Source: UBA4416 sp038327195
Lineage (GTDB): Bacteria > Bacteroidota > Bacteroidia > B-17B0 > Aurantibacillaceae
Assembly: GCA_038327195.1 (NCBI GenBank)
Contig: JBBQKU010000015.1
Location: 29,695-93,694, forward strand
Reading direction: 5' to 3'
Length of the DNA stretch: 64,000 nt
Shown in pieces: positions 44,815 through 55,072 of this stretch (position 1 is the first letter of the stretch; every line of letters begins with the position of its first letter). The translations under genes were made by a program, and so were the position numbers. The notes below the pieces were generated by a model. The model had not been told where the DNA came from. It saw only the letters and a list, made by a program, of their open reading frames with translations, and did no database searches.

Positions 44815-45768
44815 TTATTTAACCACAACAATTTTTTTAACTGTAATATTTTTTCCAGAAGAAATTTTTACAAAATAATTTCCATTTTGTAAATCTGCCA
44901 AATTTAATTTAATTTTAGATTCATTAGTAGAATGGCTTGTTAAAATAATATTTCCTAAAACATCCATTAATTCAATTTTAGAAACCTCAGTAGCATTTTT
45001 GTTTTCGATGTATAAAACACCATCAATGCTGGGAACAGGATATACATTGAAGTTAGAATTTAAGTCGAAATTTACAGAGCCAATTCCTGTAGATATTGAT
45101 GCAATACCATTAATAATAACTGTATCGATTCTGAAAGTACCTGGCGCAGCTTCAGCATTATAAATATATAATCTAAAATTATATGGAGTCGTTTGATTTG
45201 TAAAATTCGCTCCTGAAAGTGAAATTTTTGCTCCTTTTTGCTGAGTATTTGTGGTATAAGAATCTACAGCCCACATAAAAACATTTCCAGGTTGCACAAC
45301 CAAATTAGTATTTGATAGAACACTGGCTGGCAAGTTAGCAACAAATCCGTCTTTATTACTTCTCCATGCAAACGTACGCGGACCAGTGCTTGAACGCAAC
45401 ATATTAAAGGTAATGTCGGTTAAAGTAATACTCATTCCTACAGTTGGAGAAATACTTATATCATAATATTTTGCAGGATTTAAAGTACCTGTCATTGACG
45501 AATAAATATCATTTCCATTTGTAGCGCCAGTTTCCCAACCTGAAAATGCAAATACTCCACTAGCAGCAACTCCAGTTGGTGTACCAACCGCAGTAAATGA
45601 GCCAGAAGTTATTCCAGTTGCTGTTGGAGTTGGAGTTGGGTCCAATGTTCCTGTATTTACAACCGAGCTTGTAACAACTGATGAAAATGGATACATTAAA
45701 GAAAAGGATTGGGCATTTACTGCAATTACAGTAAGCATAAAAGTGATTGAAAGTAATTTTTTTGTCAT
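44815..45768 (-). CDS. Type IX secretion cargo of unknown function
   Basis: A 317-aa secreted protein with a signal peptide (LLSITFMLTVIAVNAQ). The body (residues 20-225) is Thr/Ser/Gly-rich and beta-stranded, with the segment FAFSGWETGATNGNDIYSSM and ITLTDITFNMLRSSTGPRTF, a pattern seen in many Bacteroidota surface proteins without known function. The C-terminus (FNVYPVPSIDGVLYIEN ... NGNYFVKISSGKN ... KIVVVK) is a type A sorting domain. It is transcribed toward the receptor gene, divergent from the thioredoxin protein. Confidence 0.85.
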   Translation of the reverse strand: MTKKLLSITFMLTVIAVNAQSFSLMYPFSSVVTSSVVNTGTLDPTPTPTATGITSGSFTAVGTPTGVAASGVFAFSGWETGATNGNDIYSSMTGTLNPAKYYDISISPTVGMSITLTDITFNMLRSSTGPRTFAWRSNKDGFVANLPASVLSNTNLVVQPGNVFMWAVDSYTTNTQQKGAKISLSGANFTNQTTPYNFRLYIYNAEAAPGTFRIDTVIINGIASISTGIGSVNFDLNSNFNVYPVPSIDGVLYIENKNATEVSKIELMDVLGNIILTSHSTNESKIKLNLADLQNGNYFVKISSGKNITVKKIVVVK

Positions 45769-45815
45769 AATTTTATTTTTAGATAAATTTAGAAAAAATT
45801 ATAGACTTTTACGTT

Positions 45816-46823
45816 ATGAAATCATTAAACCTTATTCTTTTCTTTTCAATATTTTGCTTGAAAACTTTTTCACAATCTGAAGAAGGTCTAGTAAAATGGT
45901 TAACTCTTGAAGAAGCGCAAGAGCTTAATAAAAAACAACCAAAACCTTTTTTAATTGACATTTACACAGATTGGTGCGGATGGTGTAAACACATGATGAA
46001 AACAACCTACTCAAATCCAAACATAGCTAATTATATAAATTCGTTTTACTACCCTATTAAATTTAATGCTGAAACTAAAGATACAATTAGTTATAATGGA
46101 AAAATATATAAGCCAACATCTAAAGAGCCCAAAACTCCTCACGAACTAGCAATTAAATTTTTAGGAACAAGTTTAAGTTATCCTTCAACTATTTTTGTTA
46201 CCAACAATTATGAATATAACTTATTATCTCAAGGGTTTTTAGAAGACAAAAAAATTGAACCTCTTTTGATATATGTTGTAGAAAATATTTTTAAAACAAC
46301 TCCTTATGAGAAATTTTCCGAACAATTTAATCATACATTTTACGATACAACGTTCGTCAAAAAACGAGTTAAAACTTATTCATTAGCCGAAATAGAAAAG
46401 CTTCAAAAAAAGAAACCAAAAAAAGTAATTGTAAATATTTTTGCAAGTTTTTGTAATTCATGTAAAGTACAAAATGCCACCACATTAACTGATACTAGCA
46501 TTGTGAATTATCTAAATAAATATTTTTATGTCATGAATTTTGATGCAGAAAGTAATGATACCTTAATTTATAAAAACGAAAAATGCTTTAAAACCATTTT
46601 AAATGGTTATCCATTAAACACCTTTGCTTTAAAAGTTACCAATAATCGCTTACAATTTCCGAGTATAGCTGTTTTAGATGATAAATTAAATCATTTAGAT
46701 GCTTTAAATTCGTTTGTTAGTCCGGAAACACTAAAACCTATCCTTAAATATTATGCAGAGGATAAATTTAAAACCATGAATTGGCAAGAATATATGAATT
46801 CATTAAATAATTCCAAAAAATAA
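45816..46823 (+). CDS. Exported protein with two thioredoxin-like domains
   Basis: A 335-aa protein with a signal peptide (LILFFSIFCLKTFSQ). The first thioredoxin-fold domain has CGWC at residues 54-57 (IDIYTDWCGWCKHM) and the cis-Pro region SYPSTIFVTNN. The second has CNSC at 213-216 (VNIFASFCNSCK) and FPSIAVLDD. The middle linker is Lys-rich. Two active-site pairs in one polypeptide suggest a periplasmic thiol-disulfide relay or reductase. It stands between two secretion-related genes and may maintain envelope proteins; that is inference. Confidence 0.85.
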   Translation: MKSLNLILFFSIFCLKTFSQSEEGLVKWLTLEEAQELNKKQPKPFLIDIYTDWCGWCKHMMKTTYSNPNIANYINSFYYPIKFNAETKDTISYNGKIYKPTSKEPKTPHELAIKFLGTSLSYPSTIFVTNNYEYNLLSQGFLEDKKIEPLLIYVVENIFKTTPYEKFSEQFNHTFYDTTFVKKRVKTYSLAEIEKLQKKKPKKVIVNIFASFCNSCKVQNATTLTDTSIVNYLNKYFYVMNFDAESNDTLIYKNEKCFKTILNGYPLNTFALKVTNNRLQFPSIAVLDDKLNHLDALNSFVSPETLKPILKYYAEDKFKTMNWQEYMNSLNNSKK

Positions 46824-46917
46824 ACTTACCGTTCATCCAAAATCTTATCATTTAATAGGAAAAGTTCTTAATTTTAATGCAATAAAATAAAGTTTAAGAA
46901 TATAATCTTCTCTATAA

Positions 46918-49446
46918 ATGAAAAAACACTTACTATTTTTTGCAGTATGCTTATTATCAGCCCACTATATACATGCACAAATGCCAGGAATGGGCGGAAT
47001 GAAAGGCATGAAAGATCCAAAATTAGGTAGAGTTTATGGTAAGATTGTAGATAATGCTACAGGATTGCCAGTTGAGTATGCTTCAATTCAAGTTTTATGG
47101 TATAGTAAAGACAGTTTACTAGGTGGTTCATTAGTAAAACCTAATGGTGATTTCGCAGTTGATGGCCTTCCATCCTTTGGCCAAATTCGAGTTAAAGTAT
47201 CATTTATTGGCTACAAAGATTACATTCAAAAAGTTTATTTATCTCCACCTGATAAAGTTGATCAAGATTTGGGAAATATTAAATTAATGGTTGATGAAAA
47301 AATGACTAAAGAAGTTGAAATTACAGCCGAAAAAAGCACTGTAACGTTAGGGATTGACAGAAGAGTTTATAATGTAGAAAAAGACATATCAGTTAAAGGC
47401 GGAACAGCTGCTGATGTGATGAAAAATGTGCCAGGAGTAACGGTTGATGCAGATGGAAATGCCCAATTACGTAATCAGGCACCTACTATTTTTATTGATG
47501 GCAGACCAACCATGCTAACTTTACAACAAATTCCAGCAGACCAGATTGAACGTGTTGAAATTATCACTAATCCATCAGTTAAATTTGATGCAAGTGCTAC
47601 AGGCGGAATTTTAAACATCATCATGAAACATAATTCAAAGCCAGGATATAATGGAATGGTTATGGCTTATTTAGGAACAGGAGATAGATATGGTGGTGTT
47701 GCTAATTTAAATTTAAAAGGTGGTCCTTGGAATGTTTCGCTAATGTATAGCTATAATCAAGGTATTAACAACAATAATGGTTATACAAATCGTAAACAAT
47801 TGGATACCGTGACAGGAAATCCCTTAGGATATTTTAATCAAAATAATATTGCTAGACAGTTTAATCGTTTCAATTTTGGGAAAATTGGAATAGATTACAA
47901 TATTAATAATAGAAACACAATTACAATATCCGAAATGGTAATGGCGGGTGAATTTAAAACTTATGATAAACAAAACTACTCCATATCCGACGCAAATAAA
48001 ACTGAATTAGCAAATGGAGATAGAATTAATGACCAAGCAGCGAAATTTAACAACTATTCAACTCAACTATTATACAAAAAAACATTTCCTAAAGTTGGGA
48101 AAGAATTAACGTTTGATTTAAATCATAATTATACTGTTTCGCATAATCAATATTTATTTACTACATATGCTCCATATATTTCTGGAACTCAAACAGGTTC
48201 AAATTCATATCAAAAAAATAATGGGGGAACTTTAGCGAGTCAATTTACATTTCAAGCAGATTATGTAAATCCTATTAGCGAAACTAAAAAAATTGAATTA
48301 GGCATAAAATCATATTATAAAAACTCAGATAGTGAAGCTAACACATCAAACGCAAGCGTAACACAAGATGTTTACACAAAGGATTCGATTATGAGTAATC
48401 ATTATAAAATAGATGATATGATAAACGCTGCTTATGTAAATTATTCAGCAAAAACATTTTGGGATATTGGATTTCAAGGGGGCTTGCGTTTTGAGCAATC
48501 TTATTATTCGGGAAAAATTGTAGACAAAGGCTTAGCATTTTCATATAATTATCCTTCGAGCGGAAATGACCTTTTAAAATCTTTATTTCCTGGTATTTAT
48601 TTTTCAAAAAAATTAAAGAAAAGTCAAGAAGTCCAATTAAATTTCAGTAGAAAAATTCAACGACCAAACTTTTTTCAATTAATGCCATTTGTTATGTTTG
48701 CGGATAATCAAAACAGAAGAGTTGGTAATCCACAACTAAAACCTGAGTTTAAAAATATTGCTGAATTAAATTATAACAAAATATTTAGCAAAGGAAGTTA
48801 CTTAGGCTCAGGATATTTTAGATATGAAGAACAACCAATTACAGAAGTTGCATACTATAGCCCAATACCTGGAGAATCAACAGTTTTAATCAATACAACC
48901 GTAAATGGAAAAAATAGTATTAGATATGGAATTGAAAACACTATAAAATTTACCTTTTTCAAAAACTTAGATTTAACTTTAAATGCTAATGCTTTTTATA
49001 TTTATATAAAAGGAACTGTTGTTCAAGGTCAACCAGATGTTAAGGCAGAAGGATACGCCTATAACGGAAAGGCAAACATTTCTTATAAATTTCCAAAAAA
49101 CATAACGTTACAAGTAAATGGAAATTATGAATCTCCTAAAATATTATTACTTGGATATTCTCTACCTATTTATTCAATCGATGTTTCATTAAATTATATG
49201 TATAAATCAAAATGGATATTTAACGCAACATTAAGTGATGCGTTTAACACTCGTATAATGGGAGCTCATTACGAAACACCCTATTACATTCAAGATCTTT
49301 CAAGAAGAAGAGAAACACGTTATGTGAAATTTTCTGTTTCATATTTATTTGGAAAGATGGACGCTTCAATATTTAAACGTGCCAAACAAATGAAAGGAAT
49401 GGGACAAGATGGTGGAAATCAAGATGGACTTGATTTTAATAAATAG
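46918..49446 (+). CDS. TonB-dependent receptor-like barrel protein (OMP_b-brl type)
   Basis: An 842-aa outer-membrane protein. Signal peptide at 1-21, then a Met/Gly-rich stretch (QMPGMGGMKGMKDPK). Residues 35-125 form a carboxypeptidase-regulatory-like domain, residues 140-230 a plug (VMKNVPGVTVDADGNAQLRN, IFIDGRPTMLTLQQIPADQI, GGILNIIMKHN), and the rest is a barrel of the outer membrane beta-barrel family 3. The C-terminus ends with another Met/Gly-rich tail (AKQMKGMGQDGGNQDG). The ligand is unknown; metals are possible because of the Met-rich ends, but this is a guess. Confidence 0.88.
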   Translation: MKKHLLFFAVCLLSAHYIHAQMPGMGGMKGMKDPKLGRVYGKIVDNATGLPVEYASIQVLWYSKDSLLGGSLVKPNGDFAVDGLPSFGQIRVKVSFIGYKDYIQKVYLSPPDKVDQDLGNIKLMVDEKMTKEVEITAEKSTVTLGIDRRVYNVEKDISVKGGTAADVMKNVPGVTVDADGNAQLRNQAPTIFIDGRPTMLTLQQIPADQIERVEIITNPSVKFDASATGGILNIIMKHNSKPGYNGMVMAYLGTGDRYGGVANLNLKGGPWNVSLMYSYNQGINNNNGYTNRKQLDTVTGNPLGYFNQNNIARQFNRFNFGKIGIDYNINNRNTITISEMVMAGEFKTYDKQNYSISDANKTELANGDRINDQAAKFNNYSTQLLYKKTFPKVGKELTFDLNHNYTVSHNQYLFTTYAPYISGTQTGSNSYQKNNGGTLASQFTFQADYVNPISETKKIELGIKSYYKNSDSEANTSNASVTQDVYTKDSIMSNHYKIDDMINAAYVNYSAKTFWDIGFQGGLRFEQSYYSGKIVDKGLAFSYNYPSSGNDLLKSLFPGIYFSKKLKKSQEVQLNFSRKIQRPNFFQLMPFVMFADNQNRRVGNPQLKPEFKNIAELNYNKIFSKGSYLGSGYFRYEEQPITEVAYYSPIPGESTVLINTTVNGKNSIRYGIENTIKFTFFKNLDLTLNANAFYIYIKGTVVQGQPDVKAEGYAYNGKANISYKFPKNITLQVNGNYESPKILLLGYSLPIYSIDVSLNYMYKSKWIFNATLSDAFNTRIMGAHYETPYYIQDLSRRRETRYVKFSVSYLFGKMDASIFKRAKQMKGMGQDGGNQDGLDFNK

Positions 49447-49489
49447 TATTTTATAATTATATTTAACAAAATAATAAATTCCAATATAT

Positions 49490-52465
49490 ATGTTTCAATT
49501 AAAATCAATCGCTACTATCTTATTAGGAGCAGCATCTTTGGTAGCAGCTGCTCAAGCAAAAGCGCCAGTTTCAAAAAAACCGATTGCATCAAATACGCAA
49601 AAAAAGGACGCTCCGATAACACCTTCTCTTAATTTCGAATACGCTTTAAACGACCCTTTTAAAGCCCGCATATACACGTTAAAAAATGGTTTGAAAGTAT
49701 ATATGACCGTTTATAAAAATGCACCTCGTATACAAACATATATTGCGGTAAAAGCAGGAAGTAAAAATGACCCAGCAAATGCAACTGGCCTAGCTCATTA
49801 TTTAGAGCACATGGTTTTTAAAGGGACTGATAAATTTGGAACTAAAGATTTTGAAAAAGAAAATATTGAAATCACTAAAATCGAAAATTTATATGAAACA
49901 TACCGTCAAACAAAAGATAATCAAAAACGCAAAACTATTTATCATCAAATAGATAGTATTTCAGGTGTTGCTGCAAAATATGCAATTGCAAATGAATACG
50001 ACAAAATGTTAGCTGGTATTGGCGGACAAGGAACAAATGCATATACATCATTTGACCAAACAGTTTATGTAAATGATATTCCAACAAATCAATTAGAAAA
50101 CTGGTTAACTATTGAAGCAGAAAGATATCGCAAACCTGTATTACGTTTATTTCACACAGAATTAGAAGCAGTTTATGAAGAAAAAAACAGAGGTTTAGAT
50201 AGTGATAATAGCAAACTTTGGGAAGCTGTTTTTGCAGGATTATTTGAGAAACATACGTATGGAACACAAACAACAATTGGCACCATTGATCATTTAAAAA
50301 ATCCGTCAATGAAGGAAATCATGAAATACTTCAATGCTAATTATGTGCCTAATAATATGGCTATTTGTTTAAGTGGAGATTTTGATCCTGATGCAACCAT
50401 TAAATTAATTGAAAAAAGTTTTGGGTCAATGCCATCAAAACCAGTGGTTGCTTATAAATATGAAAAAGAAAAGCCAATTACTAAAAAAATAGTAAAAGAA
50501 GTAATTGGTCCAGATGCTTCAAACATAGCGATGGCATGGCGATTTAATGGGGCTGGAAGCAAAGATGCTGATATGATAACTTTAATTAATTTATTATTAT
50601 CAAATGGAAGAGCTGGTTTATTAGATTTAAATTTAAACCAACAACAAAAAGTATTAAACTCTGGCGGCTTTGCATACGTTTTAAAAGATTATAGTACACA
50701 CATACTATTTGCTGAACCAAAAGAAGGACAAACTCTTGAAGAAGTTGAAAAATTACTTAAAAACCAATTGCAATTTTTAAAACAAGGTATATTTCCTAAT
50801 TGGTTAATGGGCGCAGTAATTACAGACATGAAATTACAAAAAACAAAAGATCTCGAAAATAATCAAAGTAGAGCTAACACATTTGTTGATGCATTTGTAA
50901 ATGATACAAAATGGCAAAATTCGGTTAATACAATTGATCGGTTATCAAAAATAACAAGACAAGAAGTTATGGATTTTGTAAATGCAAATTATAACGATTC
51001 AAACTACGTGGTAGTATATAAAAGAATTGGCGAAGATAAAAACATTCAAAAAGTTGAAAAACCAACAATTACTCCAGTAGAAGTTAATAGAGATGATCAG
51101 TCTCCTTTTGTGAAAAATGTTTTAGGAAATACACCTAAATTAATTGAACCTAAGTTTATTGATTATGCGAAAGATGTATCTCAAACAACTCTAAAATATA
51201 ACATCCCTTTACTATATAGTCAAAATACAGAAAATCAATTATTTGATTTGTATTATACTTTTGAAATGGGAACTAACAATGATAAGTTTTTACCGATTGC
51301 CATTGAATATATTCCTTATTTAGGAACATCGAAAATGACACCTGCGGAAGTACAACAAGAGTTTTACAAATTAGGATGTTCATTTAATGTATTTAATTCT
51401 GAAAATCAAACTTGGGTTAGTTTAACAGGTTTAAATGAGAACTTTACAAAAGCAACTCAATTATTTGAAAGTCTTTTTTCTGATCCAAAAATTGATGAGG
51501 TTGCTCTTAAAAATCTGGTTTCTGATATTCTAAAAAAACGAACCGATGCGAAGCAAGAGAAGCGTACTATCCTACAAAAAATGATGGTAAATTATGCAAA
51601 ATATGGCGCTGTAAATCCTGCAACAAATATTCCTTCTGAAAAAGAATTATCAATGTTAGGAAAAGCGGAGATTGACGCTTTAATCAAAACACTAATGACA
51701 TACGAACATAAGATATTATATTATGGTCCAAATTTAATTGGAGATGTTAAAGAAATCCTGAATGCTAACCATAATGTGGCTGCCCCAGGATTAAGGCCTG
51801 TACCAACAGAAATTAATTTTACAAAACAACCATTTGAGAATACAGTATATGTAGTTGATTACGATATGAAGCAAGCAGAAATAGTAATTTTAACAGAAGG
51901 TGAAAAATACAACGCTGCTAATGTTCCTTTAATTACAATGTATAATGAATATTTTGGCGGCGGAATGAGTTCCGTTGTATTTCAAGATTTAAGAGAATCA
52001 AAAGCCCTAGCATATTCATGTTATTCGACATATCGTTCACCAAAAGATCCAAAACAACTATATTATAACTTCTCTTATATTGGATCACAAGCTGATAAAT
52101 TACCCGAAGCTTTAGCTGGAATGTTTAATTTATTAAATAATGTTCCAAAATCAGAAATTGCGTTTGGAGCAGCTAAGGAAGCCATTTTACAAAGCATAAA
52201 AACTGAACGAATTAACAAAGCAGATATTTTATTTGATTATATTAATGCTCAAAAATTTGGACTAGTTGTAGATATAAGAAAAGACATATATGACAAAGTA
52301 TCATCTATGACATTTGAAAACGTAAAAGGATTTCAAGATGCAAAAATTAAAAACAAACCAAGTTCAATTTTAGTTTTAGGAAAAAAAGATTTACTGGATA
52401 TCAAAACACTTGAAAAATATGGCACTGTAAAGTATTTAACAATGAAAGATGTATTTGGATACTAA
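49490..52465 (+). CDS. M16 family zinc metallopeptidase, exported
   Basis: The 991-aa protein has a signal peptide (TILLGAASLVAAAQAKA). The inverted zinc motif HYLEH is at residues 103-107, followed about 120 residues on by the distal acidic ligand region TELEAVYEEKNR (a stretch of 60 charged residues lengthens the usual gap). It has the four-lobe layout of pitrilysin/insulinase relatives; the second half repeats the fold without the zinc motif. It degrades peptides in the periplasm. It lies 44 bases after the OMP_b-brl receptor, so the two may be co-transcribed. Confidence 0.9.
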   Translation: MFQLKSIATILLGAASLVAAAQAKAPVSKKPIASNTQKKDAPITPSLNFEYALNDPFKARIYTLKNGLKVYMTVYKNAPRIQTYIAVKAGSKNDPANATGLAHYLEHMVFKGTDKFGTKDFEKENIEITKIENLYETYRQTKDNQKRKTIYHQIDSISGVAAKYAIANEYDKMLAGIGGQGTNAYTSFDQTVYVNDIPTNQLENWLTIEAERYRKPVLRLFHTELEAVYEEKNRGLDSDNSKLWEAVFAGLFEKHTYGTQTTIGTIDHLKNPSMKEIMKYFNANYVPNNMAICLSGDFDPDATIKLIEKSFGSMPSKPVVAYKYEKEKPITKKIVKEVIGPDASNIAMAWRFNGAGSKDADMITLINLLLSNGRAGLLDLNLNQQQKVLNSGGFAYVLKDYSTHILFAEPKEGQTLEEVEKLLKNQLQFLKQGIFPNWLMGAVITDMKLQKTKDLENNQSRANTFVDAFVNDTKWQNSVNTIDRLSKITRQEVMDFVNANYNDSNYVVVYKRIGEDKNIQKVEKPTITPVEVNRDDQSPFVKNVLGNTPKLIEPKFIDYAKDVSQTTLKYNIPLLYSQNTENQLFDLYYTFEMGTNNDKFLPIAIEYIPYLGTSKMTPAEVQQEFYKLGCSFNVFNSENQTWVSLTGLNENFTKATQLFESLFSDPKIDEVALKNLVSDILKKRTDAKQEKRTILQKMMVNYAKYGAVNPATNIPSEKELSMLGKAEIDALIKTLMTYEHKILYYGPNLIGDVKEILNANHNVAAPGLRPVPTEINFTKQPFENTVYVVDYDMKQAEIVILTEGEKYNAANVPLITMYNEYFGGGMSSVVFQDLRESKALAYSCYSTYRSPKDPKQLYYNFSYIGSQADKLPEALAGMFNLLNNVPKSEIAFGAAKEAILQSIKTERINKADILFDYINAQKFGLVVDIRKDIYDKVSSMTFENVKGFQDAKIKNKPSSILVLGKKDLLDIKTLEKYGTVKYLTMKDVFGY

Positions 52466-52480
52466 TATAAAACCAAAAAA

Positions 52481-54166
52481 TTGAATTTAATAAAAACAAT
52501 AAAAGACAAATCAGTTATCCTGATTTGTCTTTTTGTTTTTATCGTAAACTTGATTTTATGTTGGAATTATAGATTAGATAAGCCCACACAAAAATATAAA
52601 ACCATATTAGAGGGGAATGATGCAAAGGGTTATTATGAATATTTGCCATGGATAATAAATAATAAGAATATAAATTACGAAAATGATTATTCGTATTCTA
52701 TTAAAGAGAAACGTGTTTTAAAATATTCATATGGGCCTGCATTACTTCTATCTCCTTTTTATTTTATAGCTAATTTAGTAAATAGTAAAAGCGGAAATGA
52801 TAGTGATTTAACTTTAAGTAATTCTTTTTTTATTTGCTTATGCGCAAGTATTTACATTTCAATAGCACTTTCTTTTTTATGGAAATTACTTGGGCGTTTA
52901 AACATTTCTAACTACTCAAAACTAGCAACTATTATTTCTGTTTATTTAGGCACTAATTTGTTGCATTATAGCGTTATGGAGCCGATGATGTCTCATCTCT
53001 ATTCGTTTCTATGCATTACAATTTTCACTTATTGTTTGCTGTCTTATAACCAAACCCAACTAAAAAAATATGAATATGGACTTTACATCTTTACATTTTT
53101 AATAATTGCAATTCGTCAATTTGATTTTATTTTAATTCTTCCATTAATTATTTATCAAGCATTATATTTAAAAAAAAATAAACTATTAATAGGGACACTT
53201 TTTGTATGTGTGTTTTCATTTGTTATTCAGATAATACTATGGAAATTACAATGTGGCGAATGGCTTTTAAAACCATACCAAACTGAGAATATTTTTTATT
53301 GGACAAACCCACAAATTATAAATGTATTATTTGGTTTTAGAAAAGGTTTGTTTATTTATTCTCCGATTCTCTTTTTATCTTTAATTGGCTTAATTATCGG
53401 ATTAAGAACAAATAGAACGTTTATTATAAGTGCTTTAGTAGCTTTAGTAATTTTCACTTATTGCATAGCGTGTTGGTGGCATTGGCCATTTGGCGACAGT
53501 TTTGGACATAGAGCATTTATTGATTGTTTTGCTATACTAGCAATTGGTTTAGCCTATTTTTTTGAATTATTAAAAAATAAAATCACCAAAGTATTATTCT
53601 TTAGTATTTCCTTTATGCTAGTTGCACTAAATTTAATACAAACCTGGCAATATAATAATGGAATTATCCTTTCAGAATATATGAATTTTCAAAAATACAA
53701 ATACCAATTTTTATATATTGATGATGCATCAAAAAACTGTTTAGGTGGGATAAATGACATCAGCTCATTTAATAAAAATAATGGTATTGACACGTTTCTA
53801 ATACCGAATGTTAATTTTGATTTTAATGATTTTTCTAAACCATTTGAAATTAAAAACAAATTAAAGAGTAAGGTAATATTTATAGAGATAAATTTTACTA
53901 AAGACGAACTATCGCCCAATCAATCAAATCAGGCTAAGTTATTTATAGAAATGAAAGGCAAAATAAATACAACAATTTATCAAACTGCATTTTTAATTAA
54001 TGAAACTCCAAATGATTGTGAAATGGCAAATAAAAAAACTTTTTCCTACCAAATAAAACTACCAACAAGAGAAAATTGCGAATCAGTTGTTTTGTTTTTT
54101 AGTAATCCACAACGTAAAAAGTTTGACATCACAAACATCCAAGTGAGGTTCAATTATTCTAAATAA
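52481..54166 (+). CDS. GT-C-like polytopic membrane protein
   Basis: The 561-aa protein has about eleven hydrophobic segments. The first periplasmic loop carries EGNDAKGYYEYLPW, an acidic D-x-Y type motif as in GT-C glycosyltransferases that use lipid-linked sugars. The C-terminal 150 residues are a soluble beta-rich exported domain. I cannot name the family. The start is TTG at 52481, only 15 bases after the peptidase gene stop; no ATG lies close enough to include the first membrane helix, so TTG is chosen. Likely a sugar transfer protein for envelope glycans; this is inference. Confidence 0.65.
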   Translation: MNLIKTIKDKSVILICLFVFIVNLILCWNYRLDKPTQKYKTILEGNDAKGYYEYLPWIINNKNINYENDYSYSIKEKRVLKYSYGPALLLSPFYFIANLVNSKSGNDSDLTLSNSFFICLCASIYISIALSFLWKLLGRLNISNYSKLATIISVYLGTNLLHYSVMEPMMSHLYSFLCITIFTYCLLSYNQTQLKKYEYGLYIFTFLIIAIRQFDFILILPLIIYQALYLKKNKLLIGTLFVCVFSFVIQIILWKLQCGEWLLKPYQTENIFYWTNPQIINVLFGFRKGLFIYSPILFLSLIGLIIGLRTNRTFIISALVALVIFTYCIACWWHWPFGDSFGHRAFIDCFAILAIGLAYFFELLKNKITKVLFFSISFMLVALNLIQTWQYNNGIILSEYMNFQKYKYQFLYIDDASKNCLGGINDISSFNKNNGIDTFLIPNVNFDFNDFSKPFEIKNKLKSKVIFIEINFTKDELSPNQSNQAKLFIEMKGKINTTIYQTAFLINETPNDCEMANKKTFSYQIKLPTRENCESVVLFFSNPQRKKFDITNIQVRFNYSK

Positions 54167-54676
54167 TTAGTTAATTAAAAGTTTAATTAAATGAAAAGGC
54201 TTATAATATAATTATTAAATAATGTCTGACCCATTTACTACCCATACAGTTTTAGATAAAAAGAATCTTAAAGCTTCGCTTTCTGAAACTTTAGAGTTAC
54301 TAAGTCAAATACTTGTCTCAGAAATGCCACGCTAGGAATTACTTGAACTATTGATGGAAGAGTTAGGCTTGTGTATGCGAACAATCATAAGCCGCTTAAA
54401 CGAATTACAAACAACGTCACAGTCATTGAGTTAAACGAGTTAAACCACACGCTTTGCACTCGTACTAAAAACAAAGAAATGTCTTTCTAATTAAACCCTT
54501 TAAAATCAAGTGTTTCAGCCTAAATTTAACATCGATGTAATTGCAAACTCATATATAAGGGTTTGCACTTTGCATTTGTGAATTAAGATGCCTTTTTGAA
54601 ATAGCATTCCGAAAAAAATCTTAAATTTAACCAGGTTAAATGGATGCAAAATAAAATTAATAAGAAATAAATTGTT
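54167..54676. other. Gap before the Nudix gene
   Basis: This 510-base stretch contains a possible small broken gene (54222-54434, below) and otherwise no open frame. TTTGCACTTTGCATTTG near 54563 could hold promoter elements for the Nudix gene but is not convincing. Confidence 0.5.
54222..54434 (+). pseudogene. Possible small gene with an in-frame stop
   Basis: From ATG 54222 the frame encodes 37 residues (MSDPFTTHTVLDKKNLKASL and onward), reaches TAG at 54333, then continues in the same frame for another 32 residues rich in Leu and Glu (ELLELLMEELGLCMRTIISR) to TAA at 54432. The product is helical and unidentified. Either one nonsense mutation has broken a 70-aa protein, or only the first part is real. 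Confidence 0.3.
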
Positions 54677-55072
54677 ATGAAAAAAGTGGAGGTAGTAGCA
54701 GCAATTATATATTTTGAGAATGAAATTTTATGCGTTCAAAGACCTGAAAATAAACTCTCCTATATTTCTAAAAAATTTGAATTTCCTGGAGGGAAAATTG
54801 AAAATGGTGAAACCAAAGAGGAGGCATTAAAACGGGAATTGATAGAAGAATTGAATATTCCAATAAATATCAAATCCTTATTTCTAACTATTGTTCACGA
54901 ATATCCAGATTTTGAATTAACAATGCACAGTTTTATATGCGAAGTTGAAACAAAGCAAATCACACTTAATGAACACATTTCATTTGAGTGGTTAACTTTA
55001 AGTGAATTGAATAAACTTGATTGGGCAGCAGCAGATATTCCAATCGTGGATAAATTAGTAGAAAATGGATAA
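54677..55072 (+). CDS. Nudix hydrolase (MutT-like)
   Basis: A 131-aa protein with a full Nudix box at residues 39-61 (GKIENGETKEEALKRELIEE follows the G-x5-E-x7-R-E-U-x-E-E pattern). Other MutT-like elements are VVAAIIYFENEILCVQRP and the C-terminal FEWLTLSELNKLDW. The family hydrolyses nucleoside diphosphate derivatives such as oxidised dNTPs. Its last codons overlap the start of the helicase gene by 8 bases, which indicates translational coupling and a common function. Confidence 0.92.
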   Translation: MKKVEVVAAIIYFENEILCVQRPENKLSYISKKFEFPGGKIENGETKEEALKRELIEELNIPINIKSLFLTIVHEYPDFELTMHSFICEVETKQITLNEHISFEWLTLSELNKLDWAAADIPIVDKLVENG

